Shown piece after piece: positions 19,857 through 28,730 of a DNA stretch of 50,875 nucleotides. The first letter of the stretch is position 1; each line of letters begins with the position of its first letter. The stretch is from NCBI GenBank assembly GCA_016712315.1, contig JADJRG010000004.1, positions 1-50,875 on the forward strand, in the 5' to 3' direction. The notes below the pieces were generated by a model. The model made no database searches. It saw only the letters and a list, made by a program, of their open reading frames with translations, and had not been told where the DNA came from. Origin of the DNA: Nannocystis sp. Lineage in GTDB: Bacteria > Myxococcota_A > Polyangia > Nannocystales > Nannocystaceae. A program made the position numbers and the translations under genes.

Positions 19857-22809
19857 CGTTACCGCGACCAGGACCGCACGGATGACCCTGACGAAGATCA
19901 TCGCTCCCAAGAAGCTTATCGAGGTCGCGCTCCCGCTCGACGAGATCAACAAGGCCGCGGCGCGAGAGAAGTCGATCCGCCACGGTCACCCGTCGACGCT
20001 TCATCTCTGGTGGGCCCGCCGCCCCCTCGCCGCGGCCCGGGCCGTGTTGTTCGCGCAGTTGGTGAACGATCCCTCCTGGAAATACAGCGAAGAGGAGATG
20101 AAGAAGCCGCAAGTGAAATCGGCGATTACGCGAAAGCGCAATGATCTATTCCGACTCATCACTGAACTCGTGCAGTGGGCGAGCACAACGAACCAGGACG
20201 TACTTTCGCGCGCACGAGCCGAGATCCGTGCATCGTGGAAGGAGACCTGCGAGGCCAACAAGGACCACCCGGATGCCCGGATGCTCTTCAACCCCGAGGT
20301 GCTACCGAGCTTTCACGATCCTTTTGCGGGCGGCGGTGCTATCCCGCTTGAGGCACAACGCCTGGGCCTCGAGGTGTACGCGACCGATCTAAATCCCGTC
20401 GCCGTGCTCATCAACAAGGCGATGATTGAGATCCCGCCCAAGTTTGCGGGGCGTCCGCCAGTGGGGCCATTGTCGAAGGCGCAGACGCAGACCAAGGCAA
20501 AAGCGATCGAAGATTGGTCCGGCGCGAAAGGACTGGCAGAGGATGTTCGCCGCTACGGCGCCTGGGTACGTTTGGAGGCTGAGCGGCGCATCGGGCATTT
20601 GCACCCGAAGGTGAAGATCACGAAGGAGATGGCGAAGGGGCGGAAAGATCTTGAGCCGCATGAGGGGCAGGAACTCACCGTTATCGCGTGGATCTGGGCA
20701 CGCGCGGTGAAGAGCCCGAACCCGGCCGCGCACGGTTTGGCAACGCCGCTCTGCACATCCTTGTACCTGTCTACCAAGCCAGGTAAGGAGACTTGGCTAT
20801 CTCTGGTTGCAGGGAAGACAGGTCCCGTGTTTACAGTGTGTGTCGGCCCACCAGGAGCCCTCGACGAAAAGCTACGCGCAGGCACGCGAGCGGGTAAGGC
20901 TCAGGATTTCTTGTGCTTGTACACGAATTCCACGGTGTCCCGGGAGTACGTTCGAGAGGAAGGAAAGGCTGGGAGGCTTGGCTCTATCCTAATGGCGGTT
21001 GCACTGGAGGGCCGTCACGGTCGCGTCTACCTCTCTCCGTCGGACGTGGCTGCCCCATCACCGACCGCCGAAGAAGCCCGCGAAGCGGAGAGAGCTCGAC
21101 AAACATTCTTGGCTGGGAGTACGCCCACACGCGCCATGATTACGGGGGGCGTGTGTTCGGCCTATGGCCTTACGACCTGGGGATCTCTCTTTTCGGATCG
21201 ACAACTCACGTTTTTGCTCACAATCGCGCCCCTGATTGATGAGGCGCGACGGGCGGCAGAAGCGGCTTTTGCGGCGACCTTCGGCAACGAGGAACTGGCG
21301 ACCGAATACGGGCGAGCGATTGGTACATACCTCGCGTTCTCGCTAAGTCGTAGCGCAGATCGTGGCTCGACTCTCTGTTCGTGGGATTCCAGCCCAAAAA
21401 TGGAGGCCCTGCGTAATACATTCGGCAGACAGGCGCTCCCGATGGTGTGGGATTTCGCCGAAGGAAACCCCCTCTCGGCATCCAGCGGGAGCTGGGTGAA
21501 CAACGTTGAGTGGATTGCGCTCGTTGTGGAGCGGCTCCCGGCGATGTTCGGCGGTAAAGCCGCGCAGGCGGACGCGCAGCGAGTTGATGTTGCGTCCCGC
21601 TTCGTTAGTTCCGATCCCCCTTACTACGACAATATCAGTTATGCGGAACTGTCGGACTATTTCTATGTGTGGCTCCGCCGCGCGTTGCCAGCCGAGCATC
21701 ACGGCGTTCTGGCCACGCTATTGAGCCCAAAGTCTGAGGAACTTGTTGTTGCCCCACATCGGCATGGAGGTCGAGAGGAAGCAGACCAGTTCTTTCTCGA
21801 GGGTATGCAGCACGCAATGCATGCCTTGGCGGCCAGAGCACACCCCTCAGCACCAGTTACCATCTACTACGCTTTCAAGCAGTCGGAGACCGCGCAGGGA
21901 GAAACGGGCTCAATGGGGTGGGAGACCTTTCTCGAAGCGGTGCTGCGAGCGGGGTTCGCACTCGTCGGGACCTGGCCGATGCGGACTGAGTTGGGGAATC
22001 GCATGGTGAGCAGAGGGACGAACGCTCTCGCCTCGAGTATCGTACTTGTGTGCCGAAATCGCGGTGAGTACGCGGTGACCATCGCCCGTAGGGATTTCTT
22101 GCGCGAGCTAGATCGCGCAATGCCGGGCGCTATTGCCGAGATGATCGCGGATCCAATCGCGTCGATCGCCCCCGTGGATCTTGCGCAGGCGTGTGTCGGG
22201 CCCGGCATGGCGATCTTCTCGAAATATACCGCGGTACTCGAGGCCGACGGCTCTTCGATGACCGTCCATAACGCCCTCATCCACATCAACAAGGCGATCG
22301 ACGGGTATTTTGCGCACGTCGAAGGCGAGCTCGACGCAGACACACGGTTCTGCATCGGTTGGTTCGAGCAACACTCCTTCGAGGAAGGTGACTTTGGGAA
22401 GGCAGACGTGCTCGCGCGTGCCAAGGGGACGTCTGTGAATGGCCTCAAGGATGCCGGTGTCGTTGAGGCCGGAAGGGGCAAGGTTCGGCTTTTCTCGATC
22501 AAGGAGCTACCGAAGAACTGGGACCCGGCGATGGACACTCGCGCGCCTATCTGGGAAGCGCTGCATCACATGTGCAAGGCTCTTGCCGAGAGCGAGGGCG
22601 CCGCTGGCGCGCTCCTCGCCAAAATCCCGTCAAAGCAGGACGCCATCCGGCAACTCGCCTACCGCCTCTACACGCGCTGTGCAGAGCGGAAGAAACAGGC
22701 TGAACTCGGACGGCCCTACAACGAACTCATCACTTCCTGGCCGGCGATCGTCGAGGCGAGCCAGAAAGTACCGCCTGTGAACAAGCAGCTCGGGCTCTTG
22801 GAGGGTTGA
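19846..22809 (+). CDS. DUF1156-family DNA methyltransferase
   Basis: 987 aa from ATG 19846; ATG 19882 is an alternative that matches the usual family start better. The DUF1156 N-terminus is clear (KKLIEVALPLDEIN, EKSIRHGHPSTLHLWWARR). The SAM-binding motif is HDPFAGGGAIPLEAQRLG (Asp158 onward) followed by VYATDLNPVA. The catalytic motif is DPPYYDN (590-593), typical of N6-adenine or N4-cytosine amino-methyltransferases. A large insertion (about 230-430) separates them and probably holds target recognition. It would mark host DNA as self for the helicase and ATPase partners. The coding DNA at about 20100-22500 is less GC-rich than the neighbouring genes, which suggests transfer. It overlaps the helicase gene and sits 38 bp before the ATPase gene. 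Confidence 0.85.
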   Translation: MRLDVTATRTARMTLTKIIAPKKLIEVALPLDEINKAAAREKSIRHGHPSTLHLWWARRPLAAARAVLFAQLVNDPSWKYSEEEMKKPQVKSAITRKRNDLFRLITELVQWASTTNQDVLSRARAEIRASWKETCEANKDHPDARMLFNPEVLPSFHDPFAGGGAIPLEAQRLGLEVYATDLNPVAVLINKAMIEIPPKFAGRPPVGPLSKAQTQTKAKAIEDWSGAKGLAEDVRRYGAWVRLEAERRIGHLHPKVKITKEMAKGRKDLEPHEGQELTVIAWIWARAVKSPNPAAHGLATPLCTSLYLSTKPGKETWLSLVAGKTGPVFTVCVGPPGALDEKLRAGTRAGKAQDFLCLYTNSTVSREYVREEGKAGRLGSILMAVALEGRHGRVYLSPSDVAAPSPTAEEAREAERARQTFLAGSTPTRAMITGGVCSAYGLTTWGSLFSDRQLTFLLTIAPLIDEARRAAEAAFAATFGNEELATEYGRAIGTYLAFSLSRSADRGSTLCSWDSSPKMEALRNTFGRQALPMVWDFAEGNPLSASSGSWVNNVEWIALVVERLPAMFGGKAAQADAQRVDVASRFVSSDPPYYDNISYAELSDYFYVWLRRALPAEHHGVLATLLSPKSEELVVAPHRHGGREEADQFFLEGMQHAMHALAARAHPSAPVTIYYAFKQSETAQGETGSMGWETFLEAVLRAGFALVGTWPMRTELGNRMVSRGTNALASSIVLVCRNRGEYAVTIARRDFLRELDRAMPGAIAEMIADPIASIAPVDLAQACVGPGMAIFSKYTAVLEADGSSMTVHNALIHINKAIDGYFAHVEGELDADTRFCIGWFEQHSFEEGDFGKADVLARAKGTSVNGLKDAGVVEAGRGKVRLFSIKELPKNWDPAMDTRAPIWEALHHMCKALAESEGAAGALLAKIPSKQDAIRQLAYRLYTRCAERKKQAELGRPYNELITSWPAIVEASQKVPPVNKQLGLLEG

Positions 22810-22847
22810 AGGATGGCGGGCATCTTGTCAGTCGATAGGGGGAGCAA

Positions 22848-25637
22848 GTGACACTCAAACCATGGCGTGACGTTATTCTACCGCACGAGGACGTGCTCGA
22901 GGGCAAGTTCGACGAGTCCGAGTTTGCCGCCGACCTGACCAAGGTCGTCCGCGGTATTGCCAAGCCCGAGTATCAGGACCCGGTCCGATTCTTCGAGCGC
23001 ACCGTAATAACGGAGGGCATGAGCCTCCTCCTCCAGTCAGTCGTGAAGCGCCTCGCCGGGAAAGGAGGCGACCCGGTCGTCCAGCTCCAAACCGCGTTCG
23101 GCGGCGGCAAGACCCATACGATGATGGCGGTGATGCACGTCGCCACGGGGGGGGTGCCCGCCAAGGAGATGCTCGGTGTCGCTGAGTTGCTCGACAAGGC
23201 GAAGGTCAAGGAGTTGGTCCGTGCCCGCGTCGCCGTACTCGACGGCAACGCGCTAGCGCCGGCGCAGCCGCAGAAGCACGGCAAGATCGCCGCACACACG
23301 ATGTGGGGCGAGCTCGCGTGGCAGCTCGGGGGCGAAGATGGCTATGCGATGGTCGCCGATTCGGACCGCAGCGGGACCTCTCCGGGCAAGGAGGTGCTCG
23401 GCCGGCTGCTCGAGATGGTCGCACCCGCCGTGATCTTGCTGGACGAGACGGTCGCGTACATGCGGCAGCTCGAGCCGGGCAAGAGTTACACGGGTGGCAC
23501 GTTCAACTCGAACCTCTCGTTCCTTCAGGCGCTGACCGAGGCCGTGTCTAGCGTCCCCAACGCGATGCTCCTCGCGTCGTTGCCGGAGAGCGCGATGGAA
23601 GTCGGTGATGCGCAGGGGCAGGCCGCGCTCGACTCGTGCCAGAAGATCTTCGGCCGGATCGAGGCGGTGTGGAAGCCCATCGGCACCGAGGAGGCGTTCG
23701 AGATCGTTCGGAAGCGCCTATTCAAGAGCGTGCAGAGCGACATCCCCTCCCACCTGGTCTGCCGCGCGTTCGCCGAGCTTTACGCCGAGAATAGCGACAA
23801 GTTCCCGGCGGAGACGCGAGATTCCGCATACCTCCGCCGGCTCAAGGCGAGCTATCCGATCCACCCCGAGGTCTTCGAGCGCCTCTACGAAGACTGGTCG
23901 ACGCTGCCGAAATTCCAGCGTACACGCGGGGTGTTGCGCCTGATGGCGCGGATGGTTCACTCCCTGTGGCGTAGCGACAACCGCGACTATCTCATCCTCC
24001 CGGGCTCGATCCCCCTCGACGATCACAGCGTCCGCAACGAGTTGATCAAGTACCTGCCCTCGGGGTGGGACCCGATCATCGACAAAGACATCGATGGCAC
24101 CAACGCCGAGCCGAGGCGGATCGACGATAGTGTTGCCACCCTAGGCAGCATCCAGGCGTGCCGCCGCGTCGCCCGAGCGGTCTTCCTCGGGTCAGCGCCG
24201 TCCGTCGGCACGCAGAAGGTCCGTGGCATCGGCGTCGAGCGCGTCCGCCTCGGCTGCGTGCAGCCAGGTCAGTCACCGGGCAAGTATGACGACGCCCTGA
24301 AGCGGCTCAGTGATCGCCTCCACAACCTCTACAGCGGCAACGAACGCTTCTGGTTCGACCTGCGCGCGAATCTCCGGCGTGAGATGGAGGACCGCCTCCA
24401 GCGCTTCGACCTGAAGCTCCACGTGTATCCCGAGATCCGTGACCGCCTCCACGTGCTCGTGAAGAGCAACACGGTGCAGAATGTTCACGTGTTTGCAGGA
24501 AGCAAGGACATCCCGGATAAACCGGATCTCCGCCTCGTCGTACTCGACCCTGATCACGTACACAAGCGCAAGGACGAGAAGAGCAAGGCGGTACTCGGGG
24601 CAGCGGCGATCCTCAAGAACCACGGCGATAAGCCGCGAGAGTACCAAAACCGGCTGTTGTTCCTCGTCCCGGAGATCAACGCGGTACAGCCACTACGTGA
24701 CAGTGTTCAACGGTACCTTGCATGGAAGTCAATCGTCAATGATGCGGACGAACTCAACCTCGACAAACACCAGGGGAAAGAGGTCGCGGAGAACCTCCGC
24801 GATGCGGGGAGCCGTGTCGATGGAAGCCTGCGCGAGGCATACCGAATTCTCCTCGTGCCAATGGCCGAGGCCGATGATGTTGGCAATATCCTTTGGGAAG
24901 ACGAGGCGCTGGCCCTCGCCGGGAGCACCTACGACAAAGCGATCGCATCCACGACTCGGGAGCGGGAGTGGGTCATCTCAGCATGGGCGCCTACCCACCT
25001 GGCAGTCCTCCTGGCGAAGTGGTTCTGGAAGGCCGAGAAGCCCGACGCGAGCGCGAAGAAGGTTTGGCTCGATACCTGCCGTTACCTCTACCTCCCGCGG
25101 CTTGCGACCGAGGACGTATTCGCCAGTACGGTCCGTGAAGGGATCAGACGGCGCGACTGGTTCGGCTACGCCGCAGGTACCAAGGATGGTACGTACTTGG
25201 GCGTTGTTTTCGGGAGTTTCGGGGTTATCTACATCGATGACAGTTCGCTACTCTTACACCCCGACAGAGCCCGCGCAGCGGCAACGAGCCCACCGGATGG
25301 TGAGGACAAAGGAATTATCGCTGACGACTTCAAGCTAGAAGGAGATATTCCGGCGGTCTCGGACTCTGTCACGACCTCCGGCCATGCCGCCTCGCCGCCG
25401 AAGTTGAGGCGCTTCCATGCCACTGTCGAGGTCGGATGCACTGACCCGATCGGCGCCTTCACGGACATCTTCGAGAACGTAATCCAGCACTTCACAGCGC
25501 ACTACGGGATCCGGGTCTCCTTGACTCTCGACATCGAGGCTGTCCAGCCGAGCGGATTTGACGACCGCACGATCCGCGTCGTCAAGGAGAACGCTTCGAC
25601 CCTGAAGTTCAAAATCGCCGAGTTCGAGCCCGAGTAG
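22848..25637 (+). CDS. DUF499-family ATPase
   Basis: 929 aa, intact. The P-loop is TAFGGGKTHTM (Lys88) and Walker B is AVILLDETVAYM (Asp199, Glu200), as in DUF499 proteins, which are large P-loop ATPases found beside DUF1156 methyltransferases. The N-terminal PWRDVILPHEDVLEGKFDE and FAADL segments fit the family start. The C-terminal half is helical, with an end rich in beta strands. DUF499 proteins are thought to act as motors or sensors in multi-gene defence systems; the exact activity is not established. The start follows a GGGGGAGC stretch, a usable ribosome-binding site. It is the third and last cassette gene; no separate nuclease gene follows on this strand. Confidence 0.85.
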   Translation: MTLKPWRDVILPHEDVLEGKFDESEFAADLTKVVRGIAKPEYQDPVRFFERTVITEGMSLLLQSVVKRLAGKGGDPVVQLQTAFGGGKTHTMMAVMHVATGGVPAKEMLGVAELLDKAKVKELVRARVAVLDGNALAPAQPQKHGKIAAHTMWGELAWQLGGEDGYAMVADSDRSGTSPGKEVLGRLLEMVAPAVILLDETVAYMRQLEPGKSYTGGTFNSNLSFLQALTEAVSSVPNAMLLASLPESAMEVGDAQGQAALDSCQKIFGRIEAVWKPIGTEEAFEIVRKRLFKSVQSDIPSHLVCRAFAELYAENSDKFPAETRDSAYLRRLKASYPIHPEVFERLYEDWSTLPKFQRTRGVLRLMARMVHSLWRSDNRDYLILPGSIPLDDHSVRNELIKYLPSGWDPIIDKDIDGTNAEPRRIDDSVATLGSIQACRRVARAVFLGSAPSVGTQKVRGIGVERVRLGCVQPGQSPGKYDDALKRLSDRLHNLYSGNERFWFDLRANLRREMEDRLQRFDLKLHVYPEIRDRLHVLVKSNTVQNVHVFAGSKDIPDKPDLRLVVLDPDHVHKRKDEKSKAVLGAAAILKNHGDKPREYQNRLLFLVPEINAVQPLRDSVQRYLAWKSIVNDADELNLDKHQGKEVAENLRDAGSRVDGSLREAYRILLVPMAEADDVGNILWEDEALALAGSTYDKAIASTTREREWVISAWAPTHLAVLLAKWFWKAEKPDASAKKVWLDTCRYLYLPRLATEDVFASTVREGIRRRDWFGYAAGTKDGTYLGVVFGSFGVIYIDDSSLLLHPDRARAAATSPPDGEDKGIIADDFKLEGDIPAVSDSVTTSGHAASPPKLRRFHATVEVGCTDPIGAFTDIFENVIQHFTAHYGIRVSLTLDIEAVQPSGFDDRTIRVVKENASTLKFKIAEFEPE

Positions 25638-25773
25638 ACCGTCCCACCGAGCAGTTCTACTAATCAGCTCGCTATGCCGAAGAGCACGGTTTCATTTCAA
25701 CGTTGGAAGTGCAGAGAGCCATCAACGTGGCCTGGTTGGCGGGTATCCGGGACTCAATGGGAGTGCGTCCACG
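25638..25773. other. Gap between convergent genes, nothing recognised
   Basis: It separates the ATPase stop from the stop of the minus-strand gene. A weak CGAGC...GCTCG pair (about 25649-25672) may form a hairpin but has no T tract. Confidence 0.3.
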
Positions 25774-26226
25774 TCACCGTGCACGATCTTCCGGGACCAC
25801 CGAGGTGTCGAGTAGAATTCGCTCGCTGCGCGACGCCGCAGGGAGCACGCGGTGTGGCGCGTAGCTATTCACCCACGGGAGCAGCGGCCGGGTGTTTCGG
25901 CGGGCCGAGGTCCTTTTGCGGTCCTTGCGTCGCAGCGTCTGCACTTGCGTCGCACCGAAGAGGTCGACCAAGGTCTGCGCCACCAAGAGCCCCACGTCCT
26001 GCTTCACGCGGTCGAGCGTCCGGTCCTTGGCGAGCGCCTCCATGCGCTGTCGCCCGATTGCCTCTAGAACCGCAAGCGTTACCTCCTCTCCGGCGGGATT
26101 GCCCCGAAGGTAGCTCTGGATAGCGTCCACAACAGATTTGATGATGATCGGACGGAGGTACGACGTGCGGCTTCTCGATGCCGCCGTCACCGACGAACAC
26201 TCGTTCTGCGGGACCCATTCAGACAC
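25774..26226 (-). CDS. Small protein, possible autoregulator
   Basis: 150 aa if translation begins at GTG 26226, chosen because AAGGAG lies six bases before it. An upstream ATG at 26256 has no such site and overlaps a palindrome. The protein starts SEWVPQNECSS, has a helical core (IIIKSVVDAIQSYLRG, EEVTLAVLEAIGRQRMEAL, DVGLLVAQTLVDLFGA) and a very basic stretch, LRRKDRKRTSARRN. No standard helix-turn-helix is evident, but the basic segment could bind nucleic acid. Two TGTGT...ACACA palindromes lie just upstream, as expected for an autoregulated gene. It is convergent with the defence cassette. Function is unknown. Confidence 0.5.
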   Translation of the reverse strand: MSEWVPQNECSSVTAASRSRTSYLRPIIIKSVVDAIQSYLRGNPAGEEVTLAVLEAIGRQRMEALAKDRTLDRVKQDVGLLVAQTLVDLFGATQVQTLRRKDRKRTSARRNTRPLLPWVNSYAPHRVLPAASRSERILLDTSVVPEDRAR

Positions 26227-26240
26227 GCGAAACTCCTTGC

Positions 26241-26255
26241 TGTGTGGAACACACA
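26241..26255. promoter_or_regulatory. Operator-like palindrome TGTGTG-GAA-CACACA
   Basis: A perfect six-base inverted repeat with a three-base spacer, 15 bp upstream of the GTG start of the small minus-strand gene. It shares TGTGT-G-ACACA positions with the site at 26272, about 31 bp (three helical turns) away. Confidence 0.55.
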
Positions 26256-26271
26256 TCTTGTGTCGCAGTGA

Positions 26272-26286
26272 TGTGTTGTCAACACA
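26272..26286. promoter_or_regulatory. Operator-like palindrome TGTGTTG-T-CAACACA
   Basis: A perfect seven-base inverted repeat around one central base. It is the same 15-bp length and has the same outer half-sites as the palindrome at 26241-26255. It lies 14 bp from the left end of the IS element. Confidence 0.6.
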
Positions 26287-26300
26287 GCGCGCAGTGGGAT

Positions 26301-26321
26301 TGCCCCGATAAAGTGGACACC
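26301..26321. repeat. IS3-family left inverted repeat
   Basis: A 21-bp terminal repeat beginning TGCCCCGAT and ending GTGGACACC. It matches the right end at 19 of 21 positions. Confidence 0.9.
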
Positions 26322-26325
26322 GTGG

Positions 26326-27506
26326 TTATGCCGCCTGCTTCGCCGCTGTCCCGGCGTAGAAGCTCTCCTCGAAGGCGACCGGGGTTGAGTATCCGATCGT
26401 CGAGTGGCGACGCTGGCGGTTATAGAACACTTCGATCCACTCCGCAATCGTCGTCTTCGCGGTCGCTCGCGAGAGGAAGATCGTCCGGTGGACCAGCTCC
26501 GTCTTGAGCGTGCTGTTGAAGCTCTCGGCGACGGCGTTGTCCCAACACTCGCCCTTGCGGCTCATGCTGCACTCGATGCCCGCCGCGCGCAGGGCCTCGC
26601 GGTAGTCGTTCGCGGCGTACTGAGAGCCCCGGTCCGAGTGGAAGAGGAGCCCATCCTCCGACCGCTCACGATGCCCCAGGGCGGCCCTCAGCGCGTCCTG
26701 GACCAGCTCGGCGCGCATGTGTTCGGCCATCGACCAGCCGACGACGCGGCGCGAGAAGAGGTCGATGATCACCGCCAGGTAGAGCCACCCCTCGAGGGTC
26801 CAAACGTACGTGATATCGGCCACCCAGACCTTGTCGGGCTTGTCGACGGTGAAGTTGCGAGCGAGGACGTTGTCGGCCACGGGGTGTTTATGGTTCGAGT
26901 CGGTGGTATTCCTGAATTTTCGCTTCTGGCGGCCGTAGATGCCCTTCTGCCGCATGATCCTCGCCACTCGTTTGCGGCTGACCTTGCGACCGCGTGCGCG
27001 TAGCTCCTCGCGGATTCGCGGGCTGCCGTAGGTCTTCCTGCTCTCTCCGTGGATCACCTCGATCTCCGTGGTCAACGCCTCGTTCTCCTTCGCCCTCTCC
27101 GAGGGCTCGCGCCCCTTCCACGCGTAGTAGCCGCTCCTCGCGACCTCGAGCAGCTCGCACATCATCTTGACTGAGAAGTCGGCCTCCTCCGCCGCGATCA
27201 CCTCGAAGATGCTCACGTGTCCCTGGCGAAGAAGGCCGCCGCTTTTTTTAAGAAATCTCGCTCCATCTCGACCCGTTTTAGCTCCTTGCGCAGCCGGGCG
27301 AGCTCGGCCCGCTCGTCCGTCGTCAGCGGTCCCTGCGGGTTCGGGCTCCGGTTGATCTCGTCCTGCCTCACCCAGTTCCGCAGAGCGGTCTCCGTCAAGC
27401 CCATCTCGCGGGCAACCTGCCCGACTGGCTTGCCCGCGGTCCTCACGATCTTGACCGCCTCCGCCTTCTGCTCCGGCGTGAAAATTCGTCTCTTCTTCTT
27501 GCTCAT
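26326..27506 (-). CDS. IS3-family transposase OrfAB (frameshift product)
   Basis: The active transposase is made by a -1 shift at the A AAA AAG site (about 27243-27250), which joins orfA to the orfB frame just after DFLKK. OrfB carries the DDE integrase core: the first Asp is in VWVADITY, the second in LLFHSDRGSQYA, and the Glu in NSTLKTELVHR. N-terminal to it is the usual helical region (MCELLEVARSGYYAW). The C-terminus has YNRQRRHSTIGYSTPV, a conserved IS3 block. The frame is open from upstream of the shift to TAA at 26326-26328, 5 bp from the left end. It catalyses excision and insertion of the element. Confidence 0.9.
27213..27506 (-). CDS. IS3-family OrfA
   Basis: 97 aa with the typical transposase HTH: RRIFTPEQKAEAVKIVR, then QVAREMGLTETALRNWVRQ. 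A leucine-zipper-like segment follows (ELARLRKELKRVEMERDFL). It provides DNA binding to the terminal repeats and ends in the 0 frame shortly after the slippery A run. The ATG at 27506 begins a Lys/Arg-rich N-terminus (SKKKRR). Confidence 0.9.
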   Translation of the reverse strand: MSKKKRRIFTPEQKAEAVKIVRTAGKPVGQVAREMGLTETALRNWVRQDEINRSPNPQGPLTTDERAELARLRKELKRVEMERDFLKKAAAFFARDT

Positions 27507-27540
27507 GGCCTTGCACCCTCTCTACTTCCGACTCATCGAG

Positions 27541-27561
27541 GGTGTCCACTGGATCGGGGCA
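27541..27561. repeat. IS3-family right inverted repeat
   Basis: A 21-bp terminal repeat, the inverted partner of 26301-26321 with two mismatches. Confidence 0.9.
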
Positions 27562-28513
27562 GGTTCAGGCGCAGGTCCAGCGCCATGAGGGCGCGGTGGA
27601 GGCCGAGCGTGCCCGCCACTGGCTCACACATCAGCCGAGCGCCTTCATGGTCGCCCGCCGCGACGACGGCCAGCTCGCGGGCTTCACCGCGATGATCCGC
27701 CTCGACCTGGCGAGCGAGGCCGAGCGACGCCTCGATCCGTTGGCCCACGCGGCTTGGGAGCACACGATCGAGACGATGCGCGCCGATCCCCGCGCCCCCG
27801 TCGTCTATTGCCGCTGGTTTATGTCCTCCGACCACCACCAGGGCCCCGATCCTGCGATGGCGCTGTGCAGCCAGGCGGTCGGGCCGCTCTTCTTCTTACC
27901 CGACTTTCAGCTCCTCTATGTGCGTATGCACGACTGGCAGAGCTGGAGCGAGACCGCCCGCCTCTGCGCCGCCGAGCAAGTCCCCGCGCTCGCGCACGAG
28001 TCCGCCGGCAAAGCATTTCTAGTGACGGTCCAAGATCAGCGCGGCCTCTCCGGGACGCAGTGGATGGCGCGCTTCTCCGAGCGCACCGCCGTCGCCGACT
28101 GGCGCCTCGCTGAGCCCGCCCCCACCGTCGACGCCTCGCTCTCTGCCCTCAGCCGCGAGGAATTCCAGGCGCGCGTGCGCGACGCCCTACGCGCGCTCCA
28201 CGACCCGCTGATCCTCGCCCGCAACCCGCTCGTCCATTGTCAAACGATCCAGCGCCGCGTCGACCCCCAAACGAGCGCAGAGGCCCGATCCGCGGCCCTG
28301 CGCGAGCTCCTCTGCGCCCGCATCGAGGCGCTCAGCGGCAGCCCCCGCGGCGACGCCTGGCGGCGAGTGATGACCGCCGCTTATGTCGATCCCAACGGCA
28401 AACACGAGGTCGTCGCGCGCGAGCTGTCCATGAGCTACAGCACCTTCCGCCGCCTCCTCGGCGCCGCGACCGAGCACGTCACCGAGGAGCTGTGGAAGTC
28501 TGAGGTTGGTTGA
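27562..28513 (+). pseudogene. 3' part of an ATPase/GNAT-like/HTH regulatory gene truncated by the IS
   Basis: The reading frame is open from the IS end, with no native start. About 317 aa remain. The first part, AFMVARRDDGQLAGFTAMIRL, reads like a GNAT-type sensor domain. A beta/alpha domain follows, with YCRWFMSSDHH and LFFLPDFQLLYVRMHDW. The C-terminus is an HTH module (KHEVVARELSMSYSTFRRLLG) ending TEELWKSEVG. From memory, larger proteins with an N-terminal AAA ATPase, this middle domain and a YSTYRR-type HTH occur in Chloroflexota and Myxococcota; here the ATPase half is missing. The part upstream of the IS was not found to the left of it, so a deletion accompanied the insertion. Confidence 0.6.
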
Positions 28514-28530
28514 CGACTTACGCATGAATC

Positions 28531-28561
28531 GGCTGTGGAGGCGTCACCCTCCTCCATAGCC
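28531..28561 (+). terminator. Hairpin after the truncated HTH gene
   Basis: GGCTGTGGAGG and CCTCCATAGCC form an 11-bp stem with one G-U pair and a 9-nt loop, 18 bp after the stop codon. No T tract follows, so intrinsic termination is uncertain. Confidence 0.45.
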
Positions 28562-28730
28562 CTGCGTCCTACGACCAATGACGATCAGGGATCCATCGGC
28601 TCTGGCGTCGTCTACGGTCTTGGGTGTCAGTGAGCCGCGGGCTGTCGGCGTGATCGATGGGGTGAGGGCGTCGAGATCGCCCGCGTTCGCCTTGACCGCC
28701 GCGGTCGCCCGGTGCAGTGTCGTCCTCGCG

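Larger units (their letters stand above)
26301..27561 (-). mobile_element. IS3-family insertion sequence, 1261 bp
   Basis: The ends are TGCCCCGATAAAGTGGACACC (left; positions 10-11 differ) and the inverted equivalent at 27541-27561, matching at 19 of 21 positions. Inside are orfA and orfB with a programmed frameshift site, the standard IS3 layout. Transposition is expected through a circular intermediate made by the fused OrfAB transposase. Flanks read GGGAT on the left and GGTTC on the right; no 3-5 bp target duplication is obvious, which suggests that one side has recombined since insertion. Both reading frames look intact, so it may still be active. Confidence 0.9.
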
